64,000 nt of DNA, from assembly GCF_038039215.1 (NCBI RefSeq), contig NZ_JBBPCL010000003.1, positions 186,001-250,000 of the forward strand, given 5' to 3'. This document shows positions 9,142-15,953 of this stretch, piece after piece (positions within the stretch are counted from its first letter, which is position 1; every line of letters begins with the position of its first letter). The DNA comes from Pseudonocardia sp. T1-2H (GTDB taxonomy: Bacteria > Actinomycetota > Actinomycetes > Mycobacteriales > Pseudonocardiaceae). The notes beneath the pieces were generated by a model. It did no database searches, was not told the origin of the DNA, and saw only the letters and a list, made by a program, of their open reading frames with translations. The position numbers and the translations under genes were made by a program.

Positions 9142-9194
9142 GAGGTCTCCGGGCGGACGGTCTTCTTGGTCGTTGATCACCTACCGGAGACCTC
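9142..9194. repeat. 11-base inverted repeat upstream of IS5-type remnant
   Basis: GAGGTCTCCGG at 9142-9152 is matched by its exact reverse complement CCGGAGACCTC at 9184-9194, with 31 bases between. It lies between the IS5-type gene and the toxin gene. It may be part of the IS end or a transcription stop for the toxin-antitoxin operon. Confidence 0.5.
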
Positions 9195-9254
9195 ACCCAT
9201 GTCCGAGCACCGACACGCGCAGCCCGCGGGGCCAGACGACTTCCTAAACAGCTC

Positions 9255-9509
9255 CTAGTAGTGGTAGCGGCAGGCGGCGATACGGATCTCGTCGTCGACG
9301 ATCTTGTAGATGAGTCGGTGCTCGTCGGTGATGCGTCGCGACCAGTAGCCCTGGAAGCCGTGCTTGAGGGGTTCGGGCTTGCCGATGCCTTCATTGCCGG
9401 TACGCGCGACGTCCTGGAGCAGCGTGTTGATTCGCTTGAGGACCTTACGATCCTGGGTCTGCCACCACAGGTAGTCGGCCCAGGCGTTCTCGTCCCAGAC
9501 GAACTTCAC
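9255..9509 (-). CDS. yoeB: YoeB-family toxin (ribosome-dependent mRNA endonuclease)
   Basis: This 84-residue protein has exactly the length of Escherichia coli YoeB. The catalytic positions known for that toxin are all in register: Glu46 in GIGKPEP, Arg65 in TDEHR and His83 in the terminal CRYHY. YoeB toxins bind the ribosomal A site and cut mRNA during translation; the partner YefM neutralises them. The ATG overlaps the last bases of the antitoxin gene (ATGA), so the two are translationally coupled. Position beside plasmid maintenance genes suggests a post-segregational stabilisation role. Confidence 0.95.
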   Translation of the reverse strand: MKFVWDENAWADYLWWQTQDRKVLKRINTLLQDVARTGNEGIGKPEPLKHGFQGYWSRRITDEHRLIYKIVDDEIRIAACRYHY

Positions 9510-9769
9510 TCGTCGGCGGAATCGAGCAGGTCACGGGTCGCGCCCGCGCCGTGTTCGAGGCGGTCGATCGCGGCGAGCAGCCGCCGTGCGTTCTCGGGGC
9601 TGCGCAGCAGGTAGGCAGTCTCCTTGAGCGATTCGTAGTCATCGAGCGCGACCATGACGACCGGCTCATGGCCCGCCCGAGTGATCACCACTTCTTCCCG
9701 GTCGTCGGTCACGGCGTTGAGGGTCTCGGCGTAGCGCGCGCGGGACTCCGAGTACGTCATCGTCTTCAT
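9506..9769 (-). CDS. yefM: YefM-family antitoxin
   Basis: This is an 87-residue Phd/YefM-type antitoxin. The N-terminal part (MTYSESRARYAETLNAVTDD, VVITRAGHEPVVMVALDDYESL) forms the dimeric DNA-binding fold. The C-terminal part (SPENARRLLAAIDRLEHG) is the toxin-wrapping tail. The ATG at 9769 is preferred over a GTG six bases upstream because a perfect AGGAGG lies five bases before the ATG and overlaps the GTG. It is first in the operon, directly behind a palindromic operator at 9782-9799, consistent with autorepression by YefM and the YefM-YoeB complex. Confidence 0.95.
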   Translation of the reverse strand: MKTMTYSESRARYAETLNAVTDDREEVVITRAGHEPVVMVALDDYESLKETAYLLRSPENARRLLAAIDRLEHGAGATRDLLDSADE

Positions 9770-9781
9770 GGCCACCTCCTA

Positions 9782-9799
9782 CGTACAAGAAATTGTACG
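9782..9799. promoter_or_regulatory. Palindromic operator of the yefM-yoeB operon
   Basis: CGTACAA and TTGTACG form a perfect 7-base inverted repeat with a 4-base centre, ending 12 bases before the yefM ATG. In E. coli the YefM operator is built from TGTACA hexamers, and this palindrome carries the same GTAC-A core. Binding by YefM here is inferred. Confidence 0.7.
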
Positions 9800-9936
9800 C
9801 CCAGTTCTGGGGCTGGGCAACGGCCCGTTGCTCGTCCCCGCCCCGCCGCCCCGGCGACGGGCATGGAGTTCAGCCCCGCCGCCCGGGCTCCGCAGGCGCG
9901 GTGGCGTCGAACGTTCGCGGATGGGTCGACTGGCCG

Positions 9937-10281
9937 TCACCGGGCTTGCCGCTGAACGGCCTCGTCCACGGCCGCCTGCCGGTGTACGTAGGCGTGGATC
10001 GCGGCCGCGAGCTCGGCCGGCGTGGTGTCGTCGCTGGTGAGCGCGACAATGAGGCTCGTGCCCGCGCGGGCCTCCTGATCGAGTTGGTCGGCGACGGCGG
10101 GCGCCCCGCAACGGCGTAGTGCCTCGAGGATGACCGTCGCGCGGTGGTCGGCGGCGACCAGCGCTCGTCGAGACTCCGCGGCCAGGGCGGCGCGTTGCTC
10201 GGCCTGAGTATGCCGGTGGGCGTCGACCAGTCCGTGGATCCGGCCGTGCTGATCGGTGAGGTCGGCGGAGAGCGTCGCCAT
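9937..10281 (-). CDS. Small plasmid-associated protein of unknown function
   Basis: This is a 114-residue, Ala/Arg/His-rich, mostly helical protein with no recognised domain. The ATG at 10281 has a GGGAGG ribosome-binding site ten bases upstream, which favours this start over reading through from further upstream. It contains runs of alternating charged residues (RHTQAEQRAALAAESRRALVAADHRATVILEAL), compatible with a long helix or coiled coil. It follows the partition genes on the same strand, separated from the ParB-like gene by 136 bases that include a short AT-rich site. It may take part in plasmid maintenance; no function is claimed. Confidence 0.6.
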   Translation of the reverse strand: MATLSADLTDQHGRIHGLVDAHRHTQAEQRAALAAESRRALVAADHRATVILEALRRCGAPAVADQLDQEARAGTSLIVALTSDDTTPAELAAAIHAYVHRQAAVDEAVQRQAR

Positions 10282-10384
10282 CGTCGTTTGTCCTCCCGTC
10301 GCCGGTCCCGGTTCGGATCGGCGCTGTTTCGAGCTCCCGGCTGCGTCGCGCGGAACCCGCATCTCAGGGCAGAGCAACGGGCTC

Positions 10385-10401
10385 ATATGTCGGCGCATAT
10401 G
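10385..10401. promoter_or_regulatory. AT-rich paired site 1 (ATATGT-N3-CGCATATG)
   Basis: The 17-mer ATATGTCGGCGCATATG lies between the ParB-like gene and the 114-residue gene. The same pattern with three different central bases recurs at 13039-13055, at the far side of the partition region. Such matched AT-rich sites in very GC-rich DNA suggest a binding site for a partition or regulatory protein. Confidence 0.5.
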
Positions 10402-10417
10402 GCGCCGCTTATGAGGG

Positions 10418-11103
10418 TTATGTAGTGGGCGGTGCCTCCAGCGCGTAGCGCAGCGCGCCGGTGGCGACCTCGGTGCGGGTGACCAGGCCGGGGTGGGTGG
10501 CGCGGACGGTGTCGGCGATCTCGTCGAGCAGGTCGCGTTCGGCGAGGGTGAGCCGCAGGGTGACCTGCACGGTGTCCGCGGCCAGGCGGCGGCCGCGGGG
10601 CCGACGGGAGCCCGCGCCCGGGCGCGCGGCGCGGACCTCGGCCGCGACCTCGTCGGGATGGTCCTCACAGGTCCAGAGCACCAGCTGGCCGTAGGAGGGC
10701 CGCTCCGGCCCAGCCAGCAGCTGGGTGTTGATGTCGTCGTAGAGCGCGCGCGGGATCCGCACCGCCACCGGGACCCGACCGGGATCGCCGATTTCGGCCG
10801 CGGCCGGTGCACTGCTGCGCGGGGGCCGGGCCGGGCGCCCACCCTGGCCGCGGGACTTCCGGGCGGGCGCCGGGCGCGGGGCGGACACGGGTTCCGCCCC
10901 CCGCTCCCCCGCTGCGCGGGACGCTCGTCGTCGCGGTGCTGCTCGGCGGAACGGTCCGGGACCGGCGGCGCCGGCTCGGGCTCGGGCTCCCGCGGCGGGG
11001 CCGGGGTCTTCAGCGGGGTCGGAGTGATCAGCGGGGCGGGTGGCAGCAGGTCGTCGATGTCATCGAGCCGACTCGGGTCGAAGGCGGGCCGACGGCGGTT
11101 CAT
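10418..11103 (-). CDS. ParB-like partition partner, probably frameshifted
   Basis: The ATG at 11103 overlaps the parA stop (ATGA) and opens with RRRPAFDPSRLDDIDDLLPPAP and a proline-rich linker. From about residue 70 the conserved part is in another frame. It contains VPVAVRIPRALYDDINTQLL, PSYGQLVLWTCEDHPDEV and TVQVTLRLTLAERDLLDEIADTV, which resemble ribbon-helix-helix-type centromere-binding domains, and it ends at 10418. The switch falls near 10890-10925, in a run of G residues, and a single base would join the two parts into one protein of about 228 residues. Alternatively, a GTG at 10888 starts a separate 156-residue protein. The type of partition system and the function are inferred from the ParA neighbour. 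Confidence 0.6.
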
Positions 11104-12104
11104 GCCCGGGCCCCGCTCTCGGCGCCGGCGATGCGGGTCAGCAGCTCGCGGGCCAGGGCCTGGTAATCACTGGCCAGGGCCGAGGGGTCCCGGGACCACA
11201 GCCGCACCGGCTCGGCCCCGTCGGCGGCCGCCCGGTCGGCGCGGTGTTTACCGCCGCTACGGAGCCGGGCCAGCCGGGACTTGTTCTGCTCGGCGGTGGC
11301 CGCGACGAGCTCGGCCGGGGTCAGGTGGGCCGAGCGCAGATCCAGGGCCGCGGCGCGGTCGCTGCGGATGATCGTCTGGAAGCTGCTCGAGCCGGACCCG
11401 TCGAGCAGCCCGTCGAGGTCGGTCAGGACCTGGCCGTTGCGGGCGGTCGCCCGCGGGTTGGCGTCGAACAGCACCACCCCGAGCAGCTGCACCAGGGCGC
11501 CTTCCTGGCGCGCCTTGAGGTAGCGCAGCGCCAGCAGTTCCACCCCGCTCAGCGACGCGTCGTCGTCCTTGGTCGGGACCACCAGATAGCGGGTCACCCG
11601 CAGCAGCGCATCGAGCAGCGGCGCGTCCCCCGGCCCGGAGTCGATCAGCACGACGCTGTAGCCGCCGGCCACGCAGACCTGCGCCAGGGCCGCGCGCAGG
11701 TTGGCGACCAGGTCCAGTCCGGTCTGCGTGGCGGTCGCGGTGAGCGCCCCGACCTGAGCCAGCAGCGGCCCGCCGGCGACGAGGTCGAGACCGGGCCGCA
11801 CGTCGCGCTCGACCTTCGGGGGCTCGCCGTACTGCAGCGCCATCATCAGGCCGCGGCCACGGTCGCCGTCCACCCCCAGGTCGCTGCTGGTGGCGTTGCC
11901 CTGCGGATCCGCGTCGACCACCAGCACCCGCCGGTCCGGGCGGGCGATCAATCCGGCCAAGGCGGTGACGATCGAGGTCTTGCCCACCCCACCCTTCTGG
12001 TTGGCCACCAGCACCACCCGCGCCAGTGCCGCGGACTCCACCCCCTGCGTGGACGTGTCGGGGTCCATCACCACCACCTTCTGCGTGCCTGTCGGGCTCG
12101 CCAT
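11100..12104 (-). CDS. parA: ParA-family partition ATPase
   Basis: This 334-residue protein carries the deviant Walker A box KGGVGKT (about residues 37-43) that defines ParA/MinD ATPases. The conserved VVDADPQGNATSSDLG, a Walker B-like VVLIDSGPGDAP and the RYLVVPTKDDDASLSGV segment also fit. ParA proteins move plasmid centromere complexes over the nucleoid using ATP. A GGGGAG ribosome-binding site precedes the ATG. The gene overlaps the ParB-like gene by four bases, so the pair is a partition operon. Unlike chromosomal ParA there is no nearby gidB or origin gene, which favours a plasmid type. Confidence 0.9.
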   Translation of the reverse strand: MASPTGTQKVVVMDPDTSTQGVESAALARVVLVANQKGGVGKTSIVTALAGLIARPDRRVLVVDADPQGNATSSDLGVDGDRGRGLMMALQYGEPPKVERDVRPGLDLVAGGPLLAQVGALTATATQTGLDLVANLRAALAQVCVAGGYSVVLIDSGPGDAPLLDALLRVTRYLVVPTKDDDASLSGVELLALRYLKARQEGALVQLLGVVLFDANPRATARNGQVLTDLDGLLDGSGSSSFQTIIRSDRAAALDLRSAHLTPAELVAATAEQNKSRLARLRSGGKHRADRAAADGAEPVRLWSRDPSALASDYQALARELLTRIAGAESGARA

Positions 12105-13072
12105 CTCGCTCCCCTACTGATCCGTCATCCGCGCCGTCGTCATCGAGTCCCGCAGGTCCCGCGTCCGCGGCCGCCGCGGTCGGCGCCGCCGGCGCCGTGG
12201 CTGCGGCCTTGTCCGCGGGCTATGACGACGACCCCGCTGCTGTCGCAGCGTGTGCCGCGGAGGTCGCCACCGCCGCGGCCTCCGCTGCGGCGACAGCAGC
12301 GGTGCCGTGCTTCGTCAACGATGTGAAACCTGCTGTGGTTACGGCTGCCCCCTCAGCGATGAACCCGTCGTTGGGCACCGCTGTGGACGCAGCCGTGACC
12401 GAAGATAGCGACGGGGCTGCGGATCACGAAGTCGACACGCCTGCGGCGGCACAAGCGTCTACATCTGCGGCCGGGTCCGAGGGCGCGGATGTGGCCAGGG
12501 ATGCGGACCTGTCGGAGTGCTCGTCAGGTTGCTCAGCTGTGGTGAGCGACTCGCACACGTCGGTTGCGTCTGCTGTGCAGTCATCGGTGTCCGATGCGGC
12601 GGTTCCTGATGAACACGGCTCCGTTGACTCAGATGAGGATGCGGACGGCGCCACGTCGGTAATCACCTCATCGGACTCTTCAGGTGCCTCGGATGTTGCA
12701 GTGGATGGGTAGTCGTCGGCAGCCACCTCTGTGGCCCCGGCTGGAACCGCTGCGATGGTCGTAGACGTGAATCAATCACTGAGCACCGATGGTGATGCGG
12801 ACGTGGCCCCGCCTGCGGACGTATCGATGACCACGGCAGAGGAACCACGTGTCCCGCAGTACGTGGAGTCGTCAGGTAGCGCTGACGCGACAGCCCGTGA
12901 GGATGCGGCTGTGGACGCTGCATTGTCCACATGTGAGGAACATGCTTCGACCCGTGCTAGTGGCGTAGCCGTGCATGCGCATGAGCATGCCGATGTGGAC
13001 ACAGCCGAGGCGGCAGCTGACGACTGCGCAGCGGCCATATATGTGACCGCATATGTGAGTTAGCGAGGTGGG
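12105..13072. other. Low-complexity, repeat-rich region between parA and recombinase
   Basis: About 970 bases with base and codon use unlike the neighbours: third positions are not GC-biased and both strands stay open for long stretches. The forward frame would encode an Ala/Asp/Ser/Val-rich acidic protein interrupted by one TAG at 12710-12712. The motif GATGCGGAC occurs exactly at 12500, 12638 and 12794. Variants (GATGTGGAC, GATGCGGCT, GCTGTGGACGC) occur at 12380, 12488, 12593, 12902, 12908 and 12992. No gene is called. The position beside parA suggests a centromere or origin-type region, or a decayed low-complexity gene; neither is shown. Confidence 0.5.
13039..13055. promoter_or_regulatory. 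AT-rich paired site 2 (ATATGT-N3-CGCATATG)
   Basis: ATATGTGACCGCATATG matches the site at 10385-10401 at all 14 flanking positions, with different central bases. It lies just beyond the 3' end of the recombinase gene. Together the two sites bracket the partition genes. Confidence 0.5.
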
Positions 13073-14265
13073 TTAGAGGCCGAGGCGGGTGGTGGGGTTG
13101 TCCGTCCACACGGTGCCCTCGTCGATGTAGCCGCGCATCGCCGAGCTTCGACCGCCAGCGGCCGTGCCGCATGATGGCGAGCTCGCTGGCCCCGGCGGCG
13201 TAGCCGGTGGTGGCAAACCCGCGGCGCAGCGAATGCCCGGCCCAATGCCCGGTCAGGCCGGCCGCGTCGGCCCGGGCACCGATGATCCGGGCGATCGACC
13301 GGTCCGACAAGGCCCGGGTGCCGAGCCGGCCCCACCGGTCCACCGCCACGAACGCTCCTGCGGAGGGCAGATAACGCGGGTCGGTCCCGGTGCCGGCGGA
13401 GTGCGGCGACGGGCCGTCGGCACCTGGGGCATCCTCGTCAAGCGCGGGGGAGGGCACCCGGTGGACCAGCCAGGCCCGCCAGGCCCGGACCGGGCACGAC
13501 TCGGGGTGCGCGCCGTAGGCCAGCCCGCGGGTGTGCCCGGTGGCGGTCGGGTCGGTCTTGCCAGCGGCGATGAACACCCGCAGCCCGTCGGCGTCGACGA
13601 CCAGGTCGGCGAGGGTGAGCGCGGCCAGTTCGGAGCGGCGCAGCGCCCCGGCGAACCCGATCAGCAGCAGCGCCCGGTCCCGGGCGTCCGCCGGCCGGGC
13701 CGGGTCCAGCGGGCTGAGCATGGCGCGCAGGTCATCCGGGCGGGCCGGGGCGACCCGGGCCGGGCGGGTGCGGTGGGTGCGCCGGATCCCGGCCAACACG
13801 GTGCGGACCTGTTCGTCGCGGGTGGGGGAGGGGTGCCCGGCCAGGTCGTGCGCGACGGCGATCGCCGAGCACCAGCGGGCCAGCGTGGCCGGCCGGCGGG
13901 CGCCGGCGTGCGCGGCGAGGTAGCGGGCCAGCGTCGCGGCCGCGGCCGGCAGCGCGACCGCCGCCGGGGCCTGCGCGTCGCACCAGCGCCGGAACCGGGC
14001 GAAGTCCGAGCGGTAGGCCCGCCAGGTGTTCGCCGACCGGGCCGCGGCGGCGTAGCTCCCGACCGCCTCGTCCAGGTCCTGCGGCCGGCGAATCGCCCCG
14101 CCGACGGCCGGCTCCGGCCGCGCCAGCGGCCCGGCGCGGAGCGACGAGGGCGTGGTTCGGGGGGACGGGGGCGGGGCCGCGGTCGGGTCCGCGGCGGGCT
14201 CGGGGCGCAGAGCGGGTCCTTCCGTATCCGGCCGACGGCCCGGGGAGGGTCGCCGAGTCGGACAT
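13073..14265 (-). pseudogene. Tyrosine recombinase/integrase, frameshifted
   Basis: This is a phage/XerC-type tyrosine recombinase. The core-binding domain is readable from SANTWRAYRSDFARF. The catalytic domain has the first Arg in GALRRSELAALTL, HSLRRGFATTGY as the H-x-x-R box and RHGRW after it. The catalytic tyrosine, in GYIDEGTVWTDNP, is in a different frame because of one extra base near 13137-13145. The N-terminus also needs a frame change near 14158-14173, in a run of G/C, to reach the ATG at 14265. As written, the protein would lack its nucleophile. Corrected, it would have about 397 residues. It probably resolves plasmid multimers or integrates the element; an inverted-repeat site lies just upstream at 14274-14296. 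Confidence 0.8.
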
Positions 14266-14273
14266 TTCTCGCG

Positions 14274-14296
14274 TCCGATAACGCAACATTATCGGA
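14274..14296. promoter_or_regulatory. Crossover-like inverted repeat next to the recombinase gene
   Basis: TCCGATAA and TTATCGGA are perfect 8-base inverted arms around a 7-base asymmetric centre. With one mismatch the arms extend to 11 bases. This is the layout of core sites used by tyrosine recombinases (two inverted binding arms around a 6-8 base overlap). It is AT-rich in GC-rich surroundings and lies 9 bases before the recombinase start. It could instead be an operator for the divergent genes. Confidence 0.55.
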
Positions 14297-14377
14297 TGCC
14301 AGGCGCTGCCGGCCGGTCCGGCACCGCGACACGCCTGCGCGCGTCCATACCGCAGGAATCTGTCTGTTTCAGCGTGT

Positions 14378-15172
14378 GTGAAGATCTCACGCGTGAGCAC
14401 TCCGCCGCGGATCACCGACATCGAGCTGTCCGCCGCGGTCGAGCGGATCGCCCGCCGGCACGACCGGATCGACGATTCCCGCAGGTCAGCGATGGGCACC
14501 GCACCCCGCGACGTGCTGGACTACCTGGCCGCCCGCAGCCCGGCCGGGATCCCGCGCTGGGTCGCCGCCGCCGACACCGCGGACGCGTTGATCCTGTCCA
14601 CCTGGTGCTGGTGGGACGACCGCCGCCGGGAACACCGGCTGCTCCGCAACGGCCGCCACCTGGGGCTGTCGCTGTCCGAGCTCGGTGCCCCGCTCGGGAT
14701 CACCACCCGGCGCGGCACCCAGGACCGGATCGACCGCCTCGACGCCCTGTTGCGCTACGACCGACCCGACGAACAACTCACCCGCGACGGCCGCCGCGAC
14801 GCCCGTAACCGCGACGCCCGCCAGGACTGGATCGACGCGCACCGCGACGAGATCCGCGCGGTCCTCGCCGGATTCCTCGCGCAGGCCCGGCGCTTCGCCG
14901 ACGCCGTCGCACCAGAGGAGCACGCGGGCGGCCCCGACGACGATCCCGACGACGCCGACCTGCCCTCCGCAGGAGCGGGGGAGTGGCTCGATGAGCTCAC
15001 CGCCGACTACGACGCCGACGACCTCACCCCGGCAACCCTCGCCGTGGCCGGGCTCGCCGCCGCCGAGCTGCGCACCGCCCCGGCCGTCCTCGAGCTCGAC
15101 GCCAAGCACCGGCTGCATACCGCGCTCCGTGAGGTCGAAATTCTGCGCGCCCGGTTGGCCGGGTCGGTGTAG
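14378..15172 (+). CDS. Plasmid-type protein with helix-turn-helix-like segment
   Basis: This is a 264-residue protein of unknown function. The middle (LGLSLSELGAPLGITTRRG followed by DRIDRLDALLRY) looks like a helix-turn-helix with a recognition helix. The N-terminal part contains a Trp-rich stretch (STWCWWDDRRREHRLL), and the C-terminal third is acidic (PDDDPDDADLPS) with a final charged helix. It is transcribed divergently from the recombinase. Start codons at GTG 14378 or GTG 14393 are possible, and neither has a good ribosome-binding site. The palindrome CTCACGCGTGAG at 14386-14397 overlaps the start and could be a self-operator. A role in control of the adjacent plasmid functions is a guess. 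Confidence 0.6.
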   Translation: MKISRVSTPPRITDIELSAAVERIARRHDRIDDSRRSAMGTAPRDVLDYLAARSPAGIPRWVAAADTADALILSTWCWWDDRRREHRLLRNGRHLGLSLSELGAPLGITTRRGTQDRIDRLDALLRYDRPDEQLTRDGRRDARNRDARQDWIDAHRDEIRAVLAGFLAQARRFADAVAPEEHAGGPDDDPDDADLPSAGAGEWLDELTADYDADDLTPATLAVAGLAAAELRTAPAVLELDAKHRLHTALREVEILRARLAGSV

Positions 15173-15209
15173 GTAGGGGATGCACGACGCCCCTCGGGAA
15201 CCATCTCGA

Positions 15210-15953
15210 CTACCAGTCGACGAAGGCGGCGAAGGAGTGCGTGGCGACCCGCGGGTCGGAGTAGTCGCCGTGGCGGAGGCGGTGTCGGACGACGTCGGTG
15301 AGGTTCAGGGCGACGAGATCGTGGCGGGCCGCGAGGGACTTGGCCTCGTCCGGTTCGAGGAGGGGGCCGGTGTCGGCGACGAGTTCTGCGGTGAGCGCGA
15401 CCCGGGGGAGGCCTGCGAGGTCACACAGATCGGCGGCTGCTTCGGGCAAGGCGGCTCGTGTGAGGACCCCACCCCGTTCGATCACTACCGGCAAGAGGTG
15501 CCCGGGTCGGATGAGGTCGGCGGGCCCGGACCCGGGGTCGGCGAGTACGCGGGCGGTGCGGGAGCGGTCAGCAGCACTGATGCCGGTGGATACGCCACGG
15601 GTGGCGTCCACCGAGATGGTGTAGGCAGGGCGCTCGTGCCGCTCATGGCGTGCCACCATCATCGGCAGATCGAGGTGGTCGGCGCGGGCTCCGTCCAGCG
15701 CGACACAGAGCACGCCAGACGAGCGCCGGACCATCCAGGCGGTCCACCTTGCTCGGGCGAGGCAGCCTGCGAGGACGACCTCGGTCCGGGTCGGGGTCCC
15801 CATGTCGTCGGTGACGAGAACCGGCAGCCCGGCGCGCAGCGCGGCGAGCGCCTCCGCCACACAGACGACCCCGTCGGCCAGAGGGTGCCGCAGCCCGCTG
15901 GCGTGGTGTGTGTCGCGATCACCACCGTTGCGGGTGACTGGCCGAGTGGTCAT
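15210..15953 (-). CDS. RibB-like (3,4-dihydroxy-2-butanone 4-phosphate synthase fold) protein, divergent active site
   Basis: This 247-residue protein has the RibB fold signature: VDATRGVSTGISAADRSRT, RPGHLLPVVIERGGVL and EAAADLCDLAGLPRVALTAELV. The residues known to be needed in DHBP synthase are altered. The acidic DRENEGD-type loop reads DDMGTPTRTEV, and the GHTEA histidine motif reads AALPEA. It is therefore unlikely to make the riboflavin precursor. The ATG at 15953 overlaps the stop of the upstream acyl-CoA ligase (ATGA), so it is translated with a catabolic enzyme rather than with riboflavin genes. A new reaction on a sugar-like or keto acid intermediate, or a non-catalytic role, is possible. 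Confidence 0.75.
   Translation of the reverse strand: MTTRPVTRNGGDRDTHHASGLRHPLADGVVCVAEALAALRAGLPVLVTDDMGTPTRTEVVLAGCLARARWTAWMVRRSSGVLCVALDGARADHLDLPMMVARHERHERPAYTISVDATRGVSTGISAADRSRTARVLADPGSGPADLIRPGHLLPVVIERGGVLTRAALPEAAADLCDLAGLPRVALTAELVADTGPLLEPDEAKSLAARHDLVALNLTDVVRHRLRHGDYSDPRVATHSFAAFVDW

Noticed and set aside
9937..11103. One 388-residue protein across the ParB-like and following gene
   Set aside because: The middle of that frame is Pro/Arg/Ser-rich antisense-like sequence. The conserved domain is in another frame, and the last part has its own ATG with a good ribosome-binding site.
12026..12712. 228-codon forward frame overlapping the start of parA
   Set aside because: Its first part is antisense to parA, codon use is odd and the complementary strand is equally open; treated as part of the low-complexity block, not a gene.
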